A stretch of 64,000 bases of DNA, taken from contig NC_134707.1 in NCBI RefSeq assembly GCF_043290135.1, positions 69,555,906 through 69,619,905 of the forward strand, in the 5' to 3' direction. This document shows, one piece after another, positions 45,332 through 56,472 of the stretch; the stretch's first letter is position 1; each line of letters opens with the position of its first letter. A program made the translations under genes and the position numbers. This stretch comes from Rhipicephalus microplus (taxonomy: Eukaryota > Arthropoda > Arachnida > Ixodida > Ixodidae). The notes below the pieces were generated by a model, which saw nothing but the letters and a program-made list of their open reading frames with translations, was not told the origin of the DNA and did not search any database.

Positions 45332-46750
45332 CCAATATCCAATTTGAGGCACACAACTTTGCCTAAACATCAATATTCACTCGCTTTTTTTATGTTGTTT
45401 TCTTTTAGCGTATCAATCTAAAAACTCTCCTACTGTACTTCAATAGCCCACATTTTTGAAGACATAAAGACCAAAACAATCGCGTTGCTGGCATACTTCA
45501 GGTCTTTTCGTTACACACTATTATTGACGTCGAGTGATAGGAGGTACTTGCATAATCACGCGTGAGGGACGCTATGTCCCAAAGGAGCTCCAATCGAACT
45601 ATGAGGTTTAGGAGCGGCTAAACTACACGGGGTGAGACTTAAGTATAAATGACAACCTTCAAGTGACACTCATGACATGTGCTCGATAAATGATAGCCTT
45701 TGCATGCCCGCATGTGGCTTTTGTTCCTTTCTCGTTTTAAGAGTTTAAAATCTTTGTGTGCTAGCGAAAATATCAATGATTTAGCGCATAACGTATATAT
45801 ATATACAACTGCACCTCACCGCTGTCAACACATTGCTGGAGTACAACTGTCTGCGAACTTCCTTGTGTGTTAGTGGAGTTCAACTTAAAGGAAGGGGGTA
45901 TCTTTTATCAAAATGTCAAGAATCATCCTTCTCCCTACAAGCAGTGAAGTGGTATTGTGGAATAAGGTACTAGATTAACTCGTCTGAAACTTGAAGATTT
46001 ACTTCGTGCGTTCGGCAAGCTATAAAACGTTCCCTGCAATTTTTCACGCGGTGTGAAGATGCGCTGCGTTTACTTCTGTTTATTCCGTGACAAATAGAGC
46101 ATCGTTATCAACTCTAGTGCTATATTCTGAAATGATTTCCAAGATGGCATCCTGGCTGGGCTGCACGCAACTGTCTACTAATTCTCAGAAACTTCCTGGC
46201 GCAAGTTCACAGTAGCTCTCAGGAGGAATGGGTTGGGGATGAGGCATGATTCAATATTCTTCTTGTTTGCTCCTTCCTAATTATCTGAAGCTGCTATGGT
46301 AGCGAATGCCGCCTGGAGTGAATCCTCTTGGTACGTGTCTGGGTGGCAGGGCGCCAACGAGGATTTGCGACTAGGTTGTTTACCTTTTGTTCGGCAGGTT
46401 GGGGGACAATGAAGATAAATGAACACGTGCGTACGCGCCTGAGAACATCCTGGTGTCTCTTGATGGGCTGAAAAAAAAATTGCGACAGTTTTTTGCCTGT
46501 TTTCTTTTGTACTTCGTTGTAAGAACATTGGCACTAATACGAATGTAATAGAAGTGCGCTCGAAAGAGTAACTAAATGCAGTACTCAACCCGCGAAAGTA
46601 GAGCGATAGCATAAGCTAGTGTCGATTCCACGTGAATGATGAAAAGGCGTGTAGTTATAAAAATGGGTGCTCATTAAGGCTTTCGTATGAATGGTTCGTG
46701 GTCACAGTCTTGCGCGACAATTGAATAACAATAATATGTTAGTTTTTGCT
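45332..46750. other. stretch without a recognisable gene
   Basis: AT-rich, one (TA) tract near 45795. An open frame at 46277-46612 (minus) is not recognisable. Confidence 0.5.
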
Positions 46751-46751
46751 T

Positions 46752-46956
46752 CGCAAAATATGATATGACTACGAGAGACACCGTAGCGAAGGACTCCGAA
46801 TATTTCAACCACTTAGTGTTCTTGTTCACACACTGCGATCGTACACGGGATTGTAGCATTAGGCTTATGTCAAAATGTGACCACCGCCTATGCGATTGAA
46901 CTCGCGACTAGTGAGTCGACAGCCAAGCACAATAACCACTGATCCACCTCGGCGGA
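46752..46956 (-). mobile_element. diverged Ruka-like SINE
   Basis: On the minus strand: GCCGAGGTGGATCAGTGGTTA (A box), GCGAGTTCAATCGC (B box), a strongly diverged middle, then GTGGTTGAAATATTCGGAGTC and ACGGTGTCTCTCGTAGTCATA, which match the Ruka 3' half. The head differs from the other copies, so it may be a subfamily. Confidence 0.72.
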
Positions 46957-46959
46957 CTG

Positions 46960-49900
46960 GGCTTCACTTTCAGGCAATTTGGTGCACACGATGAGGGAAC
47001 AACAGCAGATAGCGTGGCGTACTGAGCTGCAACTAACACTGTGACGAGTTGGCAATCTACGTTGTTGTGTGCCGTGTGATTTTGAGCTGTATAAGATATA
47101 TTGATAATTTTCAATTTTTGCTCCTACGATCGGTTGCTGCTTTGGTACATTACGCCTGCTCTCACTCATAGGACTCTGGGTCCTCTGTGCATGGAAGGCA
47201 CGTTTTCAGACGATTATTTTTCGCTTAGCTGAAAAATAAAAACAAATTTTGAAAAGATTTTTGCAGTAGGTGTGCTATGCTCACGTAAATGAATGACTTG
47301 TGCGGTTTTCGAGTGTCTCAACCTTACGGGCTCTGTTGGACTCAGCAAAGAGTTGTCAGTATTGGTACGGAAAAAGTTTTTGCTGCCTCTTCCGTGCTTT
47401 CCAAAGTTCAAATGATTGTTTTTCGGACAGCTTGGGGGCGTTTACAAAGGACCGATAGTCACGCAGCTGACTTATGAAGGACTGTGCTTGTTGCAGCATT
47501 GAGTTTCGATGCTCTAACCATTGCCAGACCAGTTCAGAGTGACCTATTTTTTTTCCCATGTGGCCATCGAGGCCATTGAGAAGTCTCACACTGTGTGGTA
47601 TATTGGAGGTTTACGTCAGATTGTATTAGGGTAGAGTGATGTTTCGCACCGTCACGGTCACGGCAAGTAAAACCCTAACGACAATAACCCTAGCATCTTG
47701 TCGTGATAACATTTCCGGCTCAACAAACGCAAGTCATACAATCAACTAGTTCCCCCTGCAATAACTGTTCTGGCACTTGCATACCTAACTAGTGAATACA
47801 ACGTCAATAACAATCGGAAACATGGAATGGAAATACCATCAAACATGACGCTGTAAAAAGTTAAACATGAATGTTGCGATTGTTGAAAATGAAATGCTTT
47901 GCCTAATGATTTTTACTAAACACACATAATATTAGTTTCAATCGTCCTCATACATCAACATAATTATAGTGAAAAAGCAGAGAAAAAATAAATGCTGCAT
48001 GCAGTAGTTCTAGTTCAGATGAGTCACCTAGCCCACCGATGTCTTTTATGTGCTCTTTTATTACGAAGACGTGCCTATGCTGCGTGCTCTGTCACGAGCA
48101 TTTTAGCAGACTCCGTTTTCAACGGGAACTGCACAGGCTCGACTTCACGAATATTTCTTTTGCCCTCCCCTTAATAAGCAATGTTAAATAGCACTCGTCA
48201 AGTTTAATCTAAACATAGCTAGTATTCTTCTAGGTTTAGTAAAAACATAGTGTAGACAAAAGTATATTTGGTCTAAACAGATGGCAGCAGTGTTAAGAAG
48301 TTTGGGTTGTTGCTAAGCGAATCGGAAGCGATGTAAATGAGCAGAAAGCGGCGGCAAATAATGTCTTTTTTACAGTTCTGGCAGTCGCTAGCAGACCGCT
48401 GTGTCTGTGGTGGTTGCCATATTTTATAGGCTAATAAAAGTTTCGCGTTAACATATGGAAAGAGACAGCAAAACATGCAGGGGAAAATGCTTTATAGATA
48501 TTATTATTACGATTAAGCAAGACATAATTGTTTGCGATAATAATTAACAACGGTTAATAACACAATCGCGTTTTAAGAGTTGATATAGGGCGATGCACGT
48601 TATTTATCAGTAGAATTGGGGTAATGTTTCATCATGTTACTATTCGTGCGATGACGTCATGGTAATCGCGAAGAGGCCAGCTTTCATACAAGACTTTCAA
48701 ACAGATGATTTTTTTCAGACTATAAAATAGTTTGATGAGCTATCTGCTTCATTAAGGTGCTTCAATTAGAGAGTACTAAGGACCGGACATAAAAAACCAC
48801 ATTTACGAGAAGTGTATTGTCTTGTTCTGTTTTCCTCCTGTTGGGATCTTCCCGAACGTTTCCTCCGTTTCGCAGGTTTAACCGTGCGTGTACAGGATGT
48901 GTGTGCACGTATTGTAAATACAAAGGGTACCTGCCGAGACTCTAGTTATATATTGAGCACATTCCTCTCGATTTTTGAAATTTTCAGAACGAACACCCTC
49001 TTTCACATGGTTTCATTCTGTTTTATGAGTAGGTATAATTATTCTAATAAAACTTCGTGGTGTCTTGAGGTTTTCTTTCCCGCTGAAAAAAACTGGTTAT
49101 CACCACTTAGTGGCTGACACAAATCTGACCACAAAAAGGCACTATCGGCTGAGCATTTCTTTTGTAACAATACTGTTTCAAATGCAAGTTATGTGCGCTA
49201 TATGCAATTCGCAGTCAACACGAAGTGGCGCTGTCTCATACATCGCTTAAACTCTTTGAACTTTTCTCCTTGACTAAAAGCCCTGTTACTGTCGAAAGTT
49301 GAGGACAACTTTGTACCTTTTCAGAATAAATGAGCTTTGTTTGTGATACCGAACTTACTCAAAGTTCACGATTGATTTATAGCCAGCGCATACCGGGTTC
49401 TGTACGCCATTGCTCCGTCGTTCGTTTCAGTGAACGTACTTGATATTGCGACACATAACTCTCTTGGTGGCGAGTTACGCAATCCAGGCGCCATCGAAAT
49501 GACGTCGCCTTTGCGACACCACGGTTTTCTGCGCATATGCGCCTTCTTTGGCATGTGAAGATACCAGCTTCGCAGGGGAACTCTCAACAAATCAGGTTCG
49601 CTGAAACATGGCGAAGCAATGCTGTGATGCAATCTCAAATATGACCAGAGGTTTTTCTAGTTTCAAAATCACAGGTAGCCCATCAAGGTCTTTCTGGCGT
49701 CATATAATCAGCATAGCAATTCAATTGTTGAGATTTTTGAAGACAGAATTAAATTTTGTGCAATAGTGATCCAATGTTATGCATCAGCAAACATGAGTAG
49801 CTCAGGTTTTATTGCGTTTCTAGCTGTCAACGACGAATACCAATTTGCTCTGAAGCTCCTAGAGGGCTAAAGTTGCTTATAGAATTTTACATAGTTCTGT

Positions 49901-51550
49901 GACTTTGCAAGAAGTTGCCGCCACGCCATTCACTTTGCTGGTTTTATTAATTTTGTGGGATATCTAATTCAAGTCGTTTATTAGGTTCTAGAGTAGATAA
50001 GGCCCGAAAATGCGCAAAGTAACACGATTATTCTAAGGATCAATGATCAAAAGGATGGGTGCGTAATCATGACAGCAATTCAGTGCTGCAATAGTTACCA
50101 AGAAATAAAAAAAAACTTTCATTCATCAGCAGAAAAAAACTAGCAAAAACATTGAAATACTGACCTAAATATGTGCACAGGGTAAACACGAATCTTTTAT
50201 GGGATTAAGCATTTTAAACAAATTTACATTCCTTCAATACTTATTAAATGCCCGCTTTTGTTGTATACTACTCACGGTTGTAATGTTTTGTGAGTACATG
50301 TAGAATATTAGGACAGCACGAGGACTCGAATGCTCTATCTGCCTTTCAAGACTCTTGGCAGGGCAGTGACAAACATACAAATGTCTGCCAAATTACTAAA
50401 ATTATGACATACAGCCCGTGACAGAGTTCGTCATTTTTCGAAATAGTAACGAAAAGAATGGAGCGAACGTCAAGCAGCCACATATCGCGAAGTTTAAACA
50501 ACGCACCAAGGAAGAATCCTCTTAGGCAAACTGGCTGTAATAAACGTAGCACTGATGTGCCGAGTCTTTTCGGGCTGCCTCCACCGGCCTGTCTACAAAT
50601 CACAGGAACGCAGTGTTATGCTCTAGGACCAGTTCTATGCTCAGCCATGTATCCTTTCTGCTGAGACATCATACAAGCATTTGTATCTTTATAGTGTGTC
50701 ACCAGCAGATGCGGCCTTTCAGAAGTCGTGATGGCGTTGCGACACTTTTTCCCTCTAGGAGGAACGCAAAAACAGAGATGTGGAAAGTGCAATACCGCGG
50801 AAGCACGAGAACTTACTAAAATTTCTTATTCTCTTTATATTTTTATGAAGGGGAATGCACTGGGTATTATTGCAATGTAACTAGATGAACAATAAACTAT
50901 GGTTGAACTCTCCACGGAACTCGGACATTTTTGGTACAAGCTATATTTTCTTTCCCGTGGAGATGTTTTACTCAAGCATAGAAAGAAACAAGAGAAGACG
51001 AGCAAAATTGAGTTTCTCTGAGTCGCATGGTACTCGGATTCGATTTACGCATAACGAGATGAAATCGATTTTCTCAGTTCAGCATGCATAGACTCAGCGT
51101 TCATGTACGCACTGCACAGTGATTCTGAAGTGTATTCGACGGGGTCCTGCCCTCTATCCCGTTATTTTTTTTTAAGGCAAAGTATTTCCTAGGGAACTTC
51201 GGCGACTTTTGCACTAGCTGATACACACCAAAAGTGGTATTGCGCGACGTGGTTGTATGAAAACATAAATGACAGGTCCTGAAATAGAAAGCATGATATG
51301 CACATCTTAATTTAATTTTTGCTGGCTGCTGCTTTGCCTTAACTAAAACTCCAGAATGTCTGAGATCTGCTGGCTTTTTTTTATCATTAGCGTGAAACGT
51401 CAGTATTCGACGCTGCCTTGCAACAGGTGGACTCAAGTTATCGAGCGCTATGGTCCAGTGATGAGCACTGTAGAAAGCTTTTTTTAAGTGTAACGCTAGC
51501 ATGGCGCGGGCCCCCCAGCCTAATACGTAAATAACTTGTTCCTATATCCG
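46960..51550. other. long stretch without a recognisable gene
   Basis: AT-rich, many short unsupported frames. One coding-like frame at 47356-47613 is listed separately. Confidence 0.45.
47356..47613 (-). other. coding-like frame of about 85 codons, unidentified
   Basis: Open from just after a TAA at about 47614 and reading TSNIPHSVRLLNGLDGHMGKK, then HSELVWQWLEHRNSMLQQAQ and SFELWKARKRQQKLFPYQY before a stop. Amino-acid composition is protein-like (Trp, Gln, Leu, charged helices) and unlike random AT-rich translation. There is no ATG near the start and no clear splice site, so it may be a fossil exon, processed pseudogene or transposon scrap. Confidence 0.3.
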
Positions 51551-51559
51551 AATTATAAA

Positions 51560-52330
51560 ATTTGGGCCAACAGTCCTGATCTTAAGCCTAATATGAAACT
51601 GGGATATGCATTTATTGCTTCCAGACGCCCGTTAATCCTTTTAAGAAAAGCATACTTCTCAACTTTACCGACACACAATGTAAGAGATATTGGCCCCACC
51701 TGCTGAATAGCTCACAGCTTTCTGGGCTTGGGTATGAGGACCACGTCCAACGTTTTTCATTATTCTGGTATTTCGCAGTTCGTCCAATACGTGTTGATGT
51801 AATCTGTGATGTGTTTGTCCCCTAATTGTCTAGGTTCCGGAGAATGTTTTTTTGAATAGCCTATCAGGCCCGGTGACTGATTTGGTCTTGAGGTTCTGCA
51901 AGGCAGCTCTTATTTCTTGTTCTTAGTAGTTCATATCCAGATCTTCAATAAATAAGCCTTTTTACTCCTTGTGATTTTTGCGTGGAGGTTTCGCAAGCTA
52001 CTATTTGACAAAATGTTCACCCATTACTGTCATGTTGGCCTTGTATTGGTGCTTGATCTTAGTCATCTTGGCACTCGATGCTGCGTTGGTGTTGTGTGGG
52101 TCGAGTAAGTGTCTAAGAAACCTCCTAGTCTTGGTCGTGTTTATGTTCTTGTCCATAGTTTTGCACCTCATCGCATGCCTGTATGCAAAGCTGTGCGCAG
52201 TGTTATTCTATTTGTTCATTTAGTTGTGTTACTTTTCTCAGATTTCTGTTGTTTTTTTCGTGCGCATTCACAAAGAAGTTGGCACATTTAGCGCATTTGT
52301 TCAAGCACTTCATTTATATTTGGACAATAG
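51560..52330 (-). pseudogene. LINE ORF2 fossil: endonuclease-RT linker and start of RT
   Basis: Minus-strand pieces in order: VTQLNEQIE, QACDEVQNYGQ, FLRHLLDPT-like (about 52110), DLDMNY, EIRAALQNLKTKSVTGPDRL (about 51900, the block before RT motif 1), WTNCEIPE-like and LIPKPRKA-like stretches near 51760, and KRINGRLEA-like near 51620. This is an R1/Jockey-type ORF2 region in many broken frames. Endonuclease and the catalytic part of RT are not visible. Confidence 0.7.
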
Positions 52331-52339
52331 ATAAACAAG

Positions 52340-53515
52340 CGACCGGCCTGTGAGCCAGGCTATACCACACTCGCAAGCCGTGAACAAGCAGTTGGTGGAG
52401 CTAGCGGCTGCATTCCAGCAAAACATATTGTTCCATTGTCAACTGCACGTGAAATTGAAATATTTTAGCTTTTTTCAGCTTGGCACTGAATTGAACCATT
52501 TGCAACGCCACTGTAGAAAGCCATTCTTCCTCTCCTACGAGCTCTGCACGCTGTACGCGCTATAGCAAAATGTCGGCCGCCAGCGGTGGGCGCGCTCTAG
52601 AGCCGGCCACTTCTACGGCTTCTTTTACCCCGAATATGCTTTTACGGCCCACTTTTCATACCTGTATAATAGACACTCAACCCCTAGTTTTTGCTGAAAA
52701 CAAGTTTCTGGTTCACCATGTCATTACCACTTTAATGCAAAAGTGAGTATTCCTTGTGTGGTTGGAATTTCCTTCACTTCCCTTCTACGCGTAAAGCGCT
52801 TTGCGCTGGTCACATTATAATCTTTCCGATATTCTTGGCGTTCATCATCAGACAGTTATATGACTATTTTTGACGCGAATTCGCGAGAATTGTTCATTGA
52901 TCCTTGTTGTGGTACACACAATCAAACGTCGCCAAACGTGACAAAACTACCAAATTTTTTCCAGTGTCGTCTGTCAGGCAGCTGAAGCAGAAGGTCTAAG
53001 CTCGCCATTTTGGTTTCTTTACATCCCGTCTGACAATTTCAATAAACGTATTTGTTGTGACAAATTAGTAAACTTATCTTCTTTGTTTCTATCATTTTTC
53101 GCCGAGTATAACATATTTCACGCAAATTTCTCGCGTTTGGTAACAATCTGGTTAATGGTCAGTGAGTACCCTCTTGTGAAGGTAACGATGCAGCAGTCAG
53201 TGGAATGCAAATGTTCCCATAGTAAATTTATATATTTTGGCAGCAGTGGTGGCCAACCACCGTGCTTTTTAGCTAAGAGGCGTCGAAGGACACGCATGGC
53301 TGCAGATTCCAGTCGTGCGCTACTGGTAAAGCTTATATACAATGCCTAAAACAGGACTCATATACATGATCAACCTGAGCTGTCAACGAAATTCAAAGAA
53401 GAACTTAGAAGATATGACAAACAAAATACGGGAAAGAAGGCAATGGGAGGGTGGTAGGAAAGGAGGTAGGAAAGTGTTATGCCAGAAAGGAACCACCTTA
53501 AGTTGTTTCAATAAT
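52340..53515. other. stretch without a recognisable gene
   Basis: Contains a GCGAATTCGC palindrome near 52877 and an open frame at 53083-53349 that I cannot identify. Confidence 0.45.
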
Positions 53516-53520
53516 GATTA

Positions 53521-53680
53521 ATGGGATCGTCATCCCGAAACTACTACATGTTTATGAGAGACGCTGTATTGCAGGCCTCAGGAATTTTGGACCACCTGGG
53601 GCTTTTTAACGTGCACCTAAATCTAAGCACAGGAACCTCAGGCTTTTCCGCCTCCATTGTAACTTTGCGGCGCAGCTGTG
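53521..53680 (-). mobile_element. Ruka SINE, lacking the tRNA head
   Basis: On the minus strand: AATGGAGGCGGAAAAGCCTG, GTGCACGTTAAAAAGCCCCA, AAATTCCTGAGGCCTGCAATAC and GCGTCTCTCATAAACATG. Confidence 0.8.
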
Positions 53681-53689
53681 CAAGGTATG

Positions 53690-54715
53690 TGCGACCATTT
53701 GTGGTTTGACAACAACCTAGTCACCATCGCATTCATCCGCTAAGATCAGTCCTGTCACGGTCGTGCTGTATCGGGAGTTTCACTGTTTTACTGATTAGCT
53801 TTCTGACTTCACATAAGTTATCATCATCCACTTCATGGAGGTGGCAGAACTTCTTTTCTCTCTACTCGTGGTATCTGCCAGCAATGAATGGCTTGCCGTG
53901 CCTCTACGAGAATTCAGTGCCGAATGATCGTAGAGTGCCGAATTCTACGAGCATTCAGTGCCGAAGAAGTTGTGCAAGTGAATACATCAAATGCGTCTTT
54001 TTGCTAAAGGGATGACCGTATTTGACTTATTTTGTCCCCCAATGAACTTGAACGACCGCCTTGTGGTCATTTACAACCTGTGTTTTCCCATATATCGTCA
54101 AATAACTGCTATACATTCTGTATTTGCTCTGTAACTTGCCGACTTTAATATTGATATGGTCAGCCTTTACATTTTACGTTAGAAAATGTAGTATTCTAAT
54201 GTGGCAACTCCGCTAATTCAGTGCCAAAATCTAAAGCTGCTTTGATGCCTTTAAGTATGCGTTTGTATTGCCTTTTATATATCTCCATTCATTAGACTCT
54301 AATGTTACTTAGGTAGGCCCTCTTTTCGGAATCCGTTTGTTACAGTTTCAGACGAAGTACAGCACAGCCTTCACAACAAAGTATATTGCGTAAAAAGTAG
54401 AAGTATAAATACAGGAATATATTTGCGGTAATTTATGATAGACACCAACGTGGGGCCGTAGCACTTCGGTGATACAAGATCCTCGGCTTCCTCGGCTTCT
54501 GCACCGCCACCGCCATGGGCCCTGATTTCCAAGAAAACGCTATAGACTGATCATGAATGTTTTAGAACTTGTTAAAAAAACTTGGCAGATCCCACGTAGA
54601 GTTGGAATCAATGATATGAGAAGCACGAATAACAAACGTTGATATGTCACATTAAAATCAGTAAAACGTTACCAGGTGGAGGCAAATAATGCCCTACACT
54701 ACTTCGGTGTCATGA
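53690..54715. other. stretch without a recognisable gene
   Basis: GAATTCTACGAGCATTCAGTGCCGAA-like words repeat near 53908-53967 (two short tandem units). Nothing else seen. Confidence 0.45.
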
Positions 54716-54719
54716 TTAT

Positions 54720-54934
54720 AAAGTTAGGATGTGCCCTTTACCTTCGTCATCTATTCACGTCACGTGATACTAAATTTAGTATATCTGGAGCTAGCGAAAC
54801 GGCCACGAGCACGCTATGAGCGTGGTATGTTGTCATGTTCTTACATGACACGCCTGTCAAGATTATCATGTTTGCACCAGTCATATACTTTCGTCATCAC
54901 TTAAAGTCACGTAACACTAAATTTGGTATATGTG
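54720..54934 (+). repeat. satellite-like repeat, about 147-bp period, interrupted by element B
   Basis: TAAATTTAGTATATCTGGAG at 54771 recurs as TAAATTTGGTATATGTG at 54918, cut exactly there by the LTR. The sequence resumes at 63814 with ATGTGGAGCTAGCGAAACGG. The same family is at 11400-11850 on the other strand. Confidence 0.8.
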
Positions 54935-56066
54935 TGTCGCACACGTCCCCTTAATTAGGGAGGCAATCGCCGGGCTAATTCCAAGGGCCGAAGTATCGAC
55001 CCCCCGAACCGCACCACGAAAGCGTGGACAATTTAGAAGTGGTCCTTTTTGGCGCGCCAGCGGACGCTGGCTGTGGCCCAAAGAACAAGTCAGAGCCGAG
55101 AGTTGATAAACAAAAACAGAATTGTATTCTCAATAAAGGCAGATCAAAACAACACACCAGTATGCACACTCCACAACAGTTGAGTGCAATATGTCACCAA
55201 ACGAACAACGTACTACACAGTACCATCAGCCACACTTGAAACAACGGACACAGACAACAATACGCACTACAATGCAGTCGCATGCATTGAACAACCAAGA
55301 CACTCAAAGATTAAAGAGATAGAAAACCTATTCAGTCCAAAGTTCTTGGAACAAAAGTCTGGATGATACTCTTCCGAGAATCACTCACTCAAAGTCCAGC
55401 GTTGTTGTCGTTCCGCTGCCCCTGAAGTTTCTCTTCCAGGAAACCTCGCGTCTTCAATTGGCCTCTCTCCAAACTTCAAACTTCTTCGCCGGAAACACGT
55501 CGGCTTCACACACGCAGCTGTTGCCACGCGTCTTCGCTCGATAGCGGTAGACACACGCTCTTGCCTGTAGCTCGAGCCTTCACCCCTCAGGTGGAAATCC
55601 TCTTCTTCTTCTCCTGCTTTGTCGCTACGGACAAAACCTTCGCCGACTACATGGCGGTATACCCTACGCGCTCTGGCGCTAACTTCCGTCTTCTCCTGAT
55701 CTCTCGTCTCCGCTGCTCGGTGAAATACCTTCCGCGCGACATTCCAGAAGGTTCTCGTCGTTTCGTCGGCGCGATGCGCAGCGGAGGCTGGGAAGAGGGC
55801 GAGACGGTTGCAATGCCCTCCGCGTCGGATGACTCAACTCGGTATGACCACGCCGCTTTCCTTCTAGAAAACTCCAGTGCTTGCTCGGCCGCCGTTGTGG
55901 GGTGAGGAGGTTCGTCGGCGAAGCCACGCTTCCGAGGGGAGAGCGCGCGCCCGGGGAGCCTTGGATGTTTGTTTGCTTTTTTTTTCTTTTGACCTCCCGG
56001 CCTCTCTCCCGCGCGTTATCGCAAGAATTTGGCGGCGCGCCCATTTTTAGCGCTCGTTCTGTGACA
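54935..56066 (-). repeat. LTR B1 (leftmost; 3' LTR)
   Basis: About 1132 bp. The left end is altered (TGTCGCACACG instead of TGTCACAAG as in A). The TATA candidate reads TATTTCA (from GTGAAATACC near 55722). Confidence 0.92.
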
Positions 56067-56472
56067 CTGCCCCCAACTTTAAGAATATTATCTCATAATA
56101 TTCAAAACCACACAAACGAGCGCGAACAGACACCACACCCTCTGAAAGACTGTAACACAAACCGTCGCTCATGACTCTTCACACTCGGAATAGATCCTAA
56201 ATACAACTGTACATTGTAGTTCGATTCCACGACACATGAAATATAGCCACAGGTACATGACTACAACACTTCATCACACATTCCAAACAATACAAATGTA
56301 TAAAGTTCTCTCATTTCAACAATTACTAGACTCACATCATTACTATACATCACATCACCGAGACAAGCATTTTGACTCACTCAACATACAGTTGCGACAC
56401 AGGACAACAAGAACATTAACACAACATATGGCACTCAGCCCTGCCAAACACAATCCGATTCAACCTCAGTAC

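Noticed and set aside
55561..55905. 114-codon plus-strand frame and 121-codon minus-strand frame repeated in the LTRs (also near 59441-59924 and 63141-63791)
   Set aside because: They lie wholly inside LTRs, overlap each other on opposite strands and are disrupted in B3 and A; GC-rich U3/R sequence gives long frames by chance.
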